Positions 9,482 to 17,934 of a DNA stretch of 64,000 bases are shown one piece after another (position 1 is the first letter of the stretch; every line of letters begins with the position of its first letter). The DNA comes from Humisphaera borealis (GTDB lineage: Bacteria > Planctomycetota > Phycisphaerae > Tepidisphaerales > Tepidisphaeraceae), in assembly GCF_015169395.1 (NCBI RefSeq), contig NZ_CP063458.1:5766001-5830000 (forward strand), in the 5' to 3' direction. The position numbers were made by a program, and so were the translations under genes. The notes beneath the pieces are model-generated. The model worked only from the letters and a program-made list of their open reading frames with translations, had not been told where the DNA came from and made no database searches.

Positions 9482-10552
9482 CTAATTCGACCGCAGGGGG
9501 AGCGTCGGGGTGGAATCCCGTGACCGCTCGCCCGAACCCGCCGCAGGCACCGCCGGGCTGGTCGTCGGCGCGTTCGCCTTGGACGGAAGGACCAGCGGCA
9601 CGACGAGCGGCCAGATGATCGCTACCGCCAGCAGGATTGCAAACCCCGCCGACAACAACTTGACTCGAGCTTCCAATACGCCGATTCGCTGGGCCAGTTC
9701 TTCGACGGCCGCCGGCACGGCCGGTGTTTTCGGATCTTCCTGAAAGTCGGTTGGGGACGACAGATACGGAAGTGTCGGGAAGACCGGTTCGGCGGACTTT
9801 CCGGACCGTTCGTCGTCGATCACATAATCAACACGGCGCACCTGGGCCTGACGCCAGGCAAACATCCCCGACTCGCGCGACTGCGGATCGACGACGAACG
9901 CCATCTGCCACGGCGAATTGAAGAAGTGCCGCTGGATGAACAGGTCCATCTCCGACAGGAAGATCCCGAACCCCGGGTGCGTGTGGTACCACGCGATGAT
10001 CTTCTTGCCGGGGTGCTTCTCCTCCATCACCTTATGAATGTGTTGCCATGTTTCGGCGGTGAAGGTGACGGCGGTGCTCCGGCCGCTCGAGGCTTCGCCT
10101 CGGATCGCGCCGTCAATATAGACGAACGACGCCTGCGGGTTCTCGTACACCGTGCCGATCAGGACCCCGCAGACTTCGACGCCCGGGTACTCGTCGCCGT
10201 GGGCGGTGACCTGTTCGAGGACCGCCTTCTTCATGATCGACTGGAACAGCGGGTGATCGGGATCGAGCTTGGGCGCATCCTTCAGCGGTTTGACGGATAT
10301 CGATGCCCGCAGCGCGGCTTCGGCCGAATCGCTGCCGGGCGAGATTGCAGGTTTCGGTCCGGCTACGGCGGGGGCATCGGACCCGACGGGATCGTTCTGC
10401 GTGGCCGCATCCAGCAGCGCCGCGACAGGATCGCCGGTACCGGTCTGGTGTTCATGGGGACGTGCCTGGGGCGCAGACGTACCTCGCGTCGCTGAGGGCT
10501 GGTCGGCCTCGTCGGCGGGTGGCAGCTTGGATGATTTCGGGTCTACGTCCAT
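9482..10552 (-). CDS. JAB/MPN (JAMM) metallo-isopeptidase with C-terminal membrane anchor
   Basis: A 356-residue protein. Residues 1-95 are a disordered-looking Pro/Ala/Gln-rich leader. Residues ~104-245 are a JAB/MPN domain with an intact JAMM motif: Glu126 (GVEVCGVLIG), His190 and His192 (WYHTHPGFGIFLSEMD), Ser200 and Asp203. Family members remove ubiquitin or trim Ub-like precursors, using one zinc. A helix at 302-322 (AGFAILLAVAIIWPLVVPLV) anchors the protein by its C-terminus. The start at 10552 (MDVDPKSS) overlaps the end of the E1 gene by 10 bases, which points to translational coupling; an earlier in-frame start at 10603 would overlap by 61. Role inferred: process the UBL at 11945-12223 or deconjugate it. 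Confidence 0.92.
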   Translation of the reverse strand: MDVDPKSSKLPPADEADQPSATRGTSAPQARPHEHQTGTGDPVAALLDAATQNDPVGSDAPAVAGPKPAISPGSDSAEAALRASISVKPLKDAPKLDPDHPLFQSIMKKAVLEQVTAHGDEYPGVEVCGVLIGTVYENPQASFVYIDGAIRGEASSGRSTAVTFTAETWQHIHKVMEEKHPGKKIIAWYHTHPGFGIFLSEMDLFIQRHFFNSPWQMAFVVDPQSRESGMFAWRQAQVRRVDYVIDDERSGKSAEPVFPTLPYLSSPTDFQEDPKTPAVPAAVEELAQRIGVLEARVKLLSAGFAILLAVAIIWPLVVPLVLPSKANAPTTSPAVPAAGSGERSRDSTPTLPLRSN

Positions 10553-11856
10553 TCCAGTGCCGGTCCGTCCCAAAGGGGTCCCAGAACGTCTTCGGCGTCC
10601 CACGACAGCTCCAATCCTATCGATCGGTTCTCCGAGGCCGTCGCCCCGGAACGCCGCCCGATCAAAATGTCGTAAGGCGGCACGCCGATCTCCGCCGGCG
10701 TCTTGCCCAGAAACGACTCATTCCCGCGAATCTTGTAGAAGGTGACCACGTCACGCCGCACATCTTTCCCGCTTTGCTTGCAATGCGGGCACCAGGCGGC
10801 GTCGGCGGCAACCCGGCCCAGCGACACGAACATCTCCACCTGCTCGCCGCAGACGGGACATGCAAGCTTGTGCAGCACGTCGCGCGGCAACTCCAGTTCG
10901 GCCGTCGGCCCCAGTGCCTTGCGGGCCTCGGCCAATAAATCGGCCAGCGTGATCTCTCCCGCCCGGGCATCCAGTTCCAACACTTCGTCAAGCGTATCGT
11001 GGCTCAGACAATCGTCTTTGCGCTGGAACTCGACGGTGTAAGCCTCGGTGGTAAAGCCATCGAACACCCAGCCCTTGCCGGCGATTGTCGGCAGGCCGTG
11101 CAGCATCTTGACGGCTTCCTGCGTCTGTACGCCGGCAATAATGCTGCTGATCGTCGGGGTGGTGGGTGTTTTGCCGGTCACCATTTCAGCCCGCGACAAA
11201 AGATTGCACGACCGCCGCATCTGCAACAGTCGCCAGTCGGTATCGGACATGGTGCATTCGTAGCACGGGCCGGCGGGGTCGAAAACGCGGGCGGTCCCCT
11301 GAATGACTTCGATCGCACCGTCGATCCAGGGCTTGTTCAACTTCATGCAGGCGCGGTTGATCGACAGCCGGGCCTCGCGGTTGTCGAGGCCGCCGATCAC
11401 CACGTCCGCCCACCGGTAGACGCCAAGCCCCAAGTCGTAAACGGCGTTGGCGACCAGTGCGTGGGTTTTCTGATCGGGATAGATGTCGCGGGCGGCCCGG
11501 GCGGCGGCGACAGACTTGGGTGAACCGTTGTCGCTGGCGCGGTACAGCACCGACCGGGAAAGATTCGAGTTCTCGACCTTGTCGAGATCGACCACCAGCA
11601 CGTTCCCAATCCCCAGCAGGGCAAGATTCTTCAGGATCTCATTACCCAGTGCCCCGGCACCGATCACCAGAACCTTGGCCGCCCGGAGCTTGTTCTGATC
11701 CCACCACCCGATGAGCTTAAAGCGATCGAAACGATCGCCGGATTCGTCGCCGACATCAATACGAATCGGAGCGACGGCCGGCGTGGCGGCGTCGATGCCC
11801 TGCGTCGGCGACGCATCGGTGGGTCCCACGAGCTTGATCTCATCCTTGAGCGACAT
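10543..11856 (-). CDS. E1-like ubiquitin-activating enzyme (ThiF/MoeB/UBA family)
   Basis: A 437-residue protein. The nucleotide-binding GAGALGNE is at 66-73. SNLSRSVLY (97-105) aligns with the E1 SNL-R-Q block that carries the catalytic Arg. GLDNREARLSINRAC (156-170) is the Asp-Asn-Arg block. CYEC at 198-201 is the CxxC found in UBA3 and MoeB, and Cys217 (RRSCNLL) sits where UBA3 has its thioester Cys. Two further pairs, Cys333/336 and Cys356/359, form a zinc ribbon, so there are more zinc-binding cysteines than a minimal MoeB needs. The C-terminal ~70 residues are specific. Family role: adenylate a Ub-like C-terminus, hold it as a thioester and hand it to the E2. ATG at 11856 is preferred to TTG at 11862. 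Confidence 0.93.
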   Translation of the reverse strand: MSLKDEIKLVGPTDASPTQGIDAATPAVAPIRIDVGDESGDRFDRFKLIGWWDQNKLRAAKVLVIGAGALGNEILKNLALLGIGNVLVVDLDKVENSNLSRSVLYRASDNGSPKSVAAARAARDIYPDQKTHALVANAVYDLGLGVYRWADVVIGGLDNREARLSINRACMKLNKPWIDGAIEVIQGTARVFDPAGPCYECTMSDTDWRLLQMRRSCNLLSRAEMVTGKTPTTPTISSIIAGVQTQEAVKMLHGLPTIAGKGWVFDGFTTEAYTVEFQRKDDCLSHDTLDEVLELDARAGEITLADLLAEARKALGPTAELELPRDVLHKLACPVCGEQVEMFVSLGRVAADAAWCPHCKQSGKDVRRDVVTFYKIRGNESFLGKTPAEIGVPPYDILIGRRSGATASENRSIGLELSWDAEDVLGPLWDGPALEWT

Positions 11857-11944
11857 GAGCAAAGAAAAACAAAGAACGCGAGAGCACCGAAGCTCGGGGG
11901 AGGCAGCGGTACGACAGCCCCGTCAGTCGCCGACCCTTGGAAGC

Positions 11945-12223
11945 CTAGACAGTACTTCCAGCTGTGATCTCCGGCTGAAGCCGCAACACATCCCCGTCTT
12001 TGACGCCGACATCCTTTAAAGTTTGATTGTCGAGCAATTGCTTGCCGCTGGCCTTGTGATGGAACTTGTAACTCAGCGGCTGTCCGTCCGGTGCGTACTG
12101 GGGGAAGTTCATTTTATCGAGCAAGACCGCCAGAATCCGGTTCACTGGCGCGTCGTCGGGCATCTCCACCTCTTGGCGCTTTGTCGCGGTGGCGTCCCAG
12201 ACTTGAACCCTGACCAGACTCAT
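11945..12223 (-). CDS. Ubiquitin-like (YukD/EsaB-type) small protein
   Basis: A 92-residue beta-grasp protein. LVRVQVWDATATKRQEVEMP gives the first hairpin, VNRILAVLLDKMNF the helix, and QTLKDVGVKDGDVLRLQP the closing strand seen in ubiquitin and in YukD/EsaB proteins of type VII secretion loci. The tail is ITAGSTV: no Gly-Gly, and only one Gly, four residues from the end. If it is conjugated it either needs trimming (after Ala-Gly) or uses another C-terminus. A GAGG ribosome-binding site lies 8 bases before the ATG. It is the promoter-proximal gene of the six, 88 bases ahead of the E1 gene. No WXG100 or EssC gene is in the window, so a type VII role is less likely here. Confidence 0.85.
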   Translation of the reverse strand: MSLVRVQVWDATATKRQEVEMPDDAPVNRILAVLLDKMNFPQYAPDGQPLSYKFHHKASGKQLLDNQTLKDVGVKDGDVLRLQPEITAGSTV

Positions 12224-12565
12224 GGATGAAACCTCGAAGTACCGGACATTGCAGCACGGCGGGAACGCGAGAAATCGCAGAACACACTTTCGCGTGACGG
12301 ACTATGTACTAAATCTTTCCTGTTTTGACCACCTCGCAGGCGTCAGGCAACGATTCTAACCGCCGGATCTTGCCGGGGATTGGACCGATCGTCCAATAAT
12401 CCGTCCCGAAGGGATTGGAAATCGAGACCGCGCGGGTTGTCCATAACGGGTCTGGCACTGAAAGCCGGAACTCTTGGTGAATGGCGCGCCAGCCGTTAGA
12501 TTGGGGAACTTGAAGGTCTCGGATGACCATCGGGCGGCAGTTTCGAACCGGCCCGCCCAAAGCCG
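12224..12565. other. Divergent intergenic region upstream of the Ub-like operon
   Basis: A 342-base gap between the UBL gene (minus) and the tyrosine kinase gene (plus). It must hold the promoters of both. I see no recognisable operator, hairpin or RNA. A small AT-richer patch near 12300-12325 (TGTACTAAATCTTTCC) could be part of a promoter, but no convincing -35/-10 pair was found. Confidence 0.4.
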
Positions 12566-14836
12566 TTGCTCCTCACAACCGATGCAGATGCATCGGGCCG
12601 CGCAGATTTAGTTGGCTCAGTTGGCGTATCGGGACGGGCCCGGTATGTGGATCTGACGCCGGCGGCCGATCTTGAACACCGGGACACAATCTTGGTTACC
12701 CCTCCCCAATATCAACTCCCCGGCCCCGGAAGCGGTGAGCCTGTCGAATCGAAGAGCCCCAGCGAATGGCTGCTTCTTCTGTTCTGGCGTCAGAAGTGGG
12801 TGCTGATCCTGGCGATGCTGGTCGCCGGCCTGGGAGCGTTTGCGTACCTGCGCGTCGCGACACCACTGTTTACAAGCACCTCCAAGCTCCTAGTGCGCCC
12901 GGCATCGACGATCGTGCTGACCCAGTCGCAGGGCGGGCCGTCGGCGTCGAACGCCGGCAACTTCACGAATACGCAGATGGAAGTGATCCGCAGCGATGCG
13001 GTGCTCTCGTTGGCCGGGGCGATGCTGACCGAAAACACGCAGACGCGTGGGAAGGTTCCGACCCGGACACAGGCGCTGCGGGAAGTGATCGACGTCGAGC
13101 TGGACCGAAACACCGACATCATCGCCGTCACCTCAAAAGACAAGTCCGCCGCCGAAGCCGCCGCCATCACCGACACGGTGGTGAATGCGTACATCAAGTT
13201 CGCCACAAGCCGTCGTGACGTCAGCAGCATGCCCGAGATGATGCAGCGGTACGAGGCGGAGCTCGCCGCCGCTGACAAGGAGCTCAAGAAGAAGCAGGAA
13301 GAGCTGCAGAAGCTCGAGAGCGAACACGGCCCGTCGATTCGTCAGGACGAGCGTAACAGCCTGGAACAGCGCCGGCTCGATTCGCTTAACTCGCAGTTGA
13401 TCACGACGGAACTGGAACTGAAGAACGCCGAGCGCGACGCCGGTGCCGCCCGAAGGGCGCTGGGTCGCATGGCATCCTCACGGCCGGCCGGAGCCGCCGA
13501 CCCGCTTGAGCAGGAAGTCGAACTGGGCATCGCTTCGCCGCAGGAACAGCAGGCCCTTCGCCTTGAGATTCTCCAGGCACAGTCCCAGCTCGGCGAACTG
13601 CAGCAGCGGTACGGGCCGGAGCATCCGTCGGTCAAGACGCTGGAGCGTCGGCTCAAGCGGCTGAACACGATCTACCTGCTCAGCATCGAGCGTCGCGAAG
13701 ATACGCTTCGACGCCAGACCGATCTTCTTCGCACCCAGTACAACGAAGCGAAGCAGGAAATCCTCAAGCTAAACACCCACGCATACGCCTACACCGTGGC
13801 CAGGTCCGAAATGGACAAGCTGCGGCAGATCCGCGACCAGTACGACGCCAAGATTCGCGAGATGAAGCTCGAGCGCGACACCGGCGGTATCTCGATCGAC
13901 GTGATCGATCAGGCCCGCCCGGCCGAGAAGCCCGCGCTTCCGGACCACCGCAAGGTCATGGTCATCGCGATCGCGATGGGCCTGGTCCTTGGCATGGTGC
14001 TGGCGGCGCTGCGGGAATGGCTCGACGACCGCATGCGGTCGGCCAACGAAATCCGCAGCAGCCTGGGCATGCCGCTGCTGGCGGTCATCCCCCAGAGCTC
14101 GACCAAGCGAAGCTTCTCCGTCAGCGGCCAGCGCGTGCTGCTCGACCCGGCGTCCGATGCGGCCGAGGCCTATCGGGCGCTGCGCTCGGCGATTCAGTTC
14201 TCCGCGCCTGCCGGGCTTCGCACGCTGATGATCTCCAGCCCCTGCAGCGGCGACGGCAAGACCACCCTGACGACCAACCTGGGCATCGCCTGGGCGCAGT
14301 CGGGCAAGAAGGTCTGCATCGTTGATTGCGACCTCCGCAAGCCTTCCGTGCATGACGTCTTCTCGATGAAAACGACCGCCGGGCTTTCCACGCTCCTGTC
14401 GGGACGATCGACGCTGGAGAACACGCTTCAGCACACGAGCGTCGGCGGACTGGACGTGCTGCCGTGCGGTCCCGTCCCGGCCAATCCGGCTGAAATCCTC
14501 AACAGCCAGGAGTTCGGCACCACCCTGGAAACCCTCGCCGACAAGTACGATATCGTGCTGCTGGACAGCTCTCCGGTCATGTCGGCGTCGGACGCCCGCG
14601 TAATCGCCGCATCCACCGATGCGACGCTGATCGTCCTGACGGCCCAGTCGGCGCATCGTCGCTCGACCGAGCAAACCCGCGACGCGCTGGAAAGCGTCGG
14701 CGCGCGGGTGATCGGCCTGGTGGTTAACGACATCCCGCGCAAGGGTGCCGGCAACTACGGCGGACCGCGCTCGATGCGCACGCTCGTGCCCGGCCTGACC
14801 AGCCAGGAGTTCGACGTGCTGCAGGCTCGCAAGTAA
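12566..14836 (+). CDS. Wzc/GumC-like polysaccharide copolymerase with tyrosine-kinase domain
   Basis: A 756-residue protein. A Wzz-type N-terminal region has a membrane helix at ~79-98; a long charged coiled coil runs from ~225 to 420 (AAADKELKKKQEELQKLESE); a second helix lies at ~463-482 (VMVIAIAMGLVLGMVLAAL). The cytoplasmic BY-kinase domain has Walker A SGDGKTT (Lys565), Walker A' VCIVDCD (Asp587, Asp589) and Walker B IVLLDSSP at about 662-669. The C-terminus lacks the Tyr cluster of E. coli Wzc (few Tyr, e.g. GNYGG). Role: control chain length and export of an exopolysaccharide. The listed start is TTG at 12566 without a clear RBS; GTG at 12647 is an alternative, so the first ~30 residues are uncertain. 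Confidence 0.9.
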   Translation: MLLTTDADASGRADLVGSVGVSGRARYVDLTPAADLEHRDTILVTPPQYQLPGPGSGEPVESKSPSEWLLLLFWRQKWVLILAMLVAGLGAFAYLRVATPLFTSTSKLLVRPASTIVLTQSQGGPSASNAGNFTNTQMEVIRSDAVLSLAGAMLTENTQTRGKVPTRTQALREVIDVELDRNTDIIAVTSKDKSAAEAAAITDTVVNAYIKFATSRRDVSSMPEMMQRYEAELAAADKELKKKQEELQKLESEHGPSIRQDERNSLEQRRLDSLNSQLITTELELKNAERDAGAARRALGRMASSRPAGAADPLEQEVELGIASPQEQQALRLEILQAQSQLGELQQRYGPEHPSVKTLERRLKRLNTIYLLSIERREDTLRRQTDLLRTQYNEAKQEILKLNTHAYAYTVARSEMDKLRQIRDQYDAKIREMKLERDTGGISIDVIDQARPAEKPALPDHRKVMVIAIAMGLVLGMVLAALREWLDDRMRSANEIRSSLGMPLLAVIPQSSTKRSFSVSGQRVLLDPASDAAEAYRALRSAIQFSAPAGLRTLMISSPCSGDGKTTLTTNLGIAWAQSGKKVCIVDCDLRKPSVHDVFSMKTTAGLSTLLSGRSTLENTLQHTSVGGLDVLPCGPVPANPAEILNSQEFGTTLETLADKYDIVLLDSSPVMSASDARVIAASTDATLIVLTAQSAHRRSTEQTRDALESVGARVIGLVVNDIPRKGAGNYGGPRSMRTLVPGLTSQEFDVLQARK

Positions 14837-14932
14837 CCACTCCATCCGATTCGAACATTCCGCGAATCAATGCCATCACGCGGCGACTTGCCGGTGCCCG
14901 AGTCAGCCGTGTGTTCATTTGGTGTCAAGATT

Positions 14933-14960
14933 GGGCGTGCCCGGATTACCGGGCACGCCC
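14933..14960. terminator. Strong hairpin after the Wzc-like gene
   Basis: GGGCGTGCCCGG and CCGGGCACGCCC pair perfectly over 12 bp around an ATTA loop. It lies about 97 bases after the stop and has no T-run, so it may be a Rho-independent-like end or an mRNA-protecting hairpin. Confidence 0.55.
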
Positions 14961-15133
14961 GAATCGATTCAGGCAACGTCATTCACCTCGATTGCAAAGG
15001 GGGTCCGCTCACCCGGGGCAACACTTCGGGGTTCTCCGGACATTTATTAGACGTGCGAGTTGAGCGAGAATCATCGGATTCGCGGCGTGTACCCCCTTCG
15101 CTGCTTCGCCGATGAAGGGAACAGCCTACGGCA

Positions 15134-16462
15134 ATGACAATGCTCGCCGAACAACCCCGAACCGTCTCGCCGCCCGCGGCGAACGGTCAACGCCTGCGCG
15201 TGCTCGTCGGCGCCTACACGCTTTCGCCGGCCCGCGGCTCTGAACCCGGGGTGGGATGGGGAATCTGCCACGCGCTGGCCCAGCACCACGATCTGACGAT
15301 CCTGTGCGCCAAGGGGATGCCCGGCGGGCAGGAGACGGCGTTCGAAACCGAGATCAACGCGTACATTGCCAAGCACGGCCCGATCCCCGGGATGACCTTC
15401 CACTATGTGCCGCGGCCGAAGCTCAGTCAGTGGTTTCAGAAGGAGCGGGAACTGTTTCGGCGTACGGTCTATTACATGGGTTACAAGCGCTGGCAGAAGT
15501 CGGCGCTTGCCGAAGCCCGGCGGCTGCACGCCGAGAAGCCGTTCGACATCGCACACCAGTTGAACATCACCGGGTTTCGCGAGCCGGGTTACCTCTGGAA
15601 ACTGCCCATCCCGTTTGTCTGGGGTCCGATCGGCGGGGGGGCGAATATACCCTTCGCTTACTTCCCGATCATGGGCTGGATGGATCGGATCTTCTACACG
15701 ATCCGCAATCTCACCAACGAAGTGCAGAAGCGCACGGTGTTCCGCTGCCGACGTGCCGCCGCCGCCGCAAGGCACCTCTGGACAGTCGGCCACCAGAGCA
15801 CGCGGATGGTGGAACAGATCTGGGGCTACCCGAGCGAAGTGCTGCTGGAGATGGGTTGCATGCCACGCCCAGACGCCCGCACGCGGGAGCGGGATCCGTC
15901 CCGGCCGCTGCGAATCGTCTGGAGCGCGCTGCACATCGGCCGCAAGGCGCTGCCGATCCTGCTGCGGGCGATGCAGACGCTCGGGCCGGACGCCCCGGTC
16001 GAACTTGCCGTCCTGGGGAGCGGGCCGCTGACGGACCAGTGGAAGGCCGAGGCCGAACGACTGGGCCTGGGTAAGAAGGTCCGATTTACCGGCGGGCTGC
16101 CGTTGCAGGGGGCACTGGACGAAGTCCGCCGGGCCGACGTCATGGCATTTACCAGCATACAGGAGGGCACGCCCGCGGCGGTGCTGGAGGCGCTGTCGCT
16201 GGGCGTTCCACTGATCTGCCACGACGCGTGCGGAATGGGCGTGGCCGTCGACCAAAGGTGCGGCATCAAGGTGCCGATGGTGAGCATAAGCGAGAGTGTC
16301 GCCGGCTTTGCCGCGGCGCTGCGCCGGCTGATAGACGAGCAGGACCTGCTCGGCCGGCTTTCGGCCGGTGCACTGGTCAGGTCGCAGGAGCTCAACTGGG
16401 AGCATATCGGGCGCAGGATCGCCCGTGTCTATCAGGAGATCGCCGCCGGCAAGTCCCGGTAG
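15134..16462 (+). CDS. Glycosyltransferase family 4 (GT-B) protein
   Basis: A 442-residue GT-B enzyme. The N-terminal half has LVGAYTLSPARGSEPGVGW, the glycine-rich acceptor loop typical of GT4. The C-terminal half has RIVWSALHIGRKALPILLRAM (start of the donor domain) and the donor-binding stretch FTSIQEGTPAAVLEALSLGVPLIC, with the Glu (EG-TPAAVLE) that binds the nucleotide sugar. It transfers a sugar from a nucleotide or lipid-linked donor to a growing glycan; the sugar is not predictable. It follows the Wzc-like gene and precedes a ligase/polymerase-like gene with a 47-base gap. Confidence 0.88.
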   Translation: MTMLAEQPRTVSPPAANGQRLRVLVGAYTLSPARGSEPGVGWGICHALAQHHDLTILCAKGMPGGQETAFETEINAYIAKHGPIPGMTFHYVPRPKLSQWFQKERELFRRTVYYMGYKRWQKSALAEARRLHAEKPFDIAHQLNITGFREPGYLWKLPIPFVWGPIGGGANIPFAYFPIMGWMDRIFYTIRNLTNEVQKRTVFRCRRAAAAARHLWTVGHQSTRMVEQIWGYPSEVLLEMGCMPRPDARTRERDPSRPLRIVWSALHIGRKALPILLRAMQTLGPDAPVELAVLGSGPLTDQWKAEAERLGLGKKVRFTGGLPLQGALDEVRRADVMAFTSIQEGTPAAVLEALSLGVPLICHDACGMGVAVDQRCGIKVPMVSISESVAGFAAALRRLIDEQDLLGRLSAGALVRSQELNWEHIGRRIARVYQEIAAGKSR

Positions 16463-16509
16463 CGTTCCCTCCCCTGGCGGAGCCCGGCCGATACGCGGGA
16501 GCCGCCGTC

Positions 16510-17931
16510 ATGAAGCCTCATGCCATTCACGCCGCACGCGGCGCCAACCTTCGGCTCGCCGCCCCCTCCTGGACCAGCCGGGAGTTTGCCGCCCGTTTCA
16601 CACGCACCCGCTTCCCCGCCCCCGAACGCCTCTATCTTTTCCTTGCGCTGATGATCAGCGGCACGGTCACGCTCCCCCAGGTGGTGGAGTTTGGCGGCAT
16701 CTCCGGGCTCGGTTTCTGGACGATCGCCGCCGCCGCCGTGACATGGGGACTTTGGTTCCTCAAGCCTCACGTGCCGACGACGCTTCTGCGGCCGTTGCTG
16801 CCGCTGGGTGTGTTCACCCTGCTGGCATGCGTGAGTCCGCTTTGGGGCAGGGGCTTTGACAGCAACGCGATTCAGCTTCTGGCCGTCATCGTCGCGTTCG
16901 CCGGGTTCATCCTGCTTTGTGCCCGCGAGACCGCCAATCAACGCGACTTTGCCGAAGCGGTGGGCGTCACGCTCGACTTTGCGGCGGTGACGGCGGGGCT
17001 GTTCTACACCTTCACGTTGCTGACGCAGGGCATCGGCGGAGAGCTGATCATCGGCGGCCGTCCGGTGTTCCTCGCCCGCCCGTTCGCGTTGTTTGCGATC
17101 ATCGCCGTCGCCCGGCAGATCGCCCGCTTCCACGCCGGCCAGAAAGCCGGACTGGCGATCGCGATCTGGCTTACCGTCCTGGTGGTCCTCAGCCACTCGC
17201 GGCTCGGCATGGTCACCCTGCTTGCGATGTACCCGGTGTCTTACGCGCTACTGGGCGGGAGAAAAAACCTGGGCTTGGCGGTCCTGATGCTCGTCGGCGG
17301 CGGACTGGCGTTCGCCGGCCTGCTGCTGTCGTCCGACGAGATGTACCAGCGTTTCTTCGGCTACGACGCTTCCCTTCAGGTGGGCGGCGTCGCGATCAAC
17401 GCCTCCGGCCGCACCGCCGCTTGGCAGGCGATGCTCAACGACATCCGCAACCCTCTGCGCCTCTGGTTCGGCGCCGGCGCCGGCGCGGGGTCGGCCTTCT
17501 GCCAGGCCAACTTCCAGAACCTGCCACATCCGCACAACGACTACCTCCGCTACCTCTACGACATCGGCATCTTCGGACTGGCGTGGTTCATGGCGTTTCT
17601 AGCCGTCGTCGTGGTCATGCTCTGGCGGCGCATCATGGCGGCCCGCTACTGCCACGATCCGGTCGCGTTCTCACTGAACTTCGGCACGCTCCTGTCCGTC
17701 GCCGGCGTGGGCATGTCGATGTTCACCGACAACTCCGCGAACTACATCTACGTGATGGCGCCGCTCGGCATCCTGATCGGCGCAACGCTGGGGAAAACCG
17801 TCTCCACCCCCAAGCCCGTCAGCGCCGTCAAATTCCAGCAACAGTTCAGGCCCGAGCCGATTCGTCCGATGCCTAGGCAGACGATCCGGCCATCGCTCCG
17901 CGCGCTGCCGGCGCCCCGTGTCGAGCAGTAA
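16510..17931 (+). CDS. O-antigen ligase/Wzy-like membrane protein
   Basis: A 473-residue polytopic protein with about ten hydrophobic segments. Two Wzy_C family marks are visible: VLSHSRLGMVTLL and, after a periplasmic loop, HPHNDYLRYLYDIGIFGLAWF, which carries the conserved His of O-antigen ligases and polymerases. Start at 16510 (MKPHAIHAARG) chosen because upstream codons overlap the preceding glycosyltransferase. Role: polymerise or ligate lipid-linked glycan outside the inner membrane. Only 3 bases separate its stop from the next glycosyltransferase ATG. Confidence 0.85.
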   Translation: MKPHAIHAARGANLRLAAPSWTSREFAARFTRTRFPAPERLYLFLALMISGTVTLPQVVEFGGISGLGFWTIAAAAVTWGLWFLKPHVPTTLLRPLLPLGVFTLLACVSPLWGRGFDSNAIQLLAVIVAFAGFILLCARETANQRDFAEAVGVTLDFAAVTAGLFYTFTLLTQGIGGELIIGGRPVFLARPFALFAIIAVARQIARFHAGQKAGLAIAIWLTVLVVLSHSRLGMVTLLAMYPVSYALLGGRKNLGLAVLMLVGGGLAFAGLLLSSDEMYQRFFGYDASLQVGGVAINASGRTAAWQAMLNDIRNPLRLWFGAGAGAGSAFCQANFQNLPHPHNDYLRYLYDIGIFGLAWFMAFLAVVVVMLWRRIMAARYCHDPVAFSLNFGTLLSVAGVGMSMFTDNSANYIYVMAPLGILIGATLGKTVSTPKPVSAVKFQQQFRPEPIRPMPRQTIRPSLRALPAPRVEQ

Positions 17932-17934
17932 CTC

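Noticed and set aside
5406-12223. Reading the Ub-like set as CBASS or Bil defence
   Set aside because: No CD-NTase or effector gene; the gene set has extra FHA and RING membrane proteins. Relationship by common ancestry is likely, but defence is not shown.
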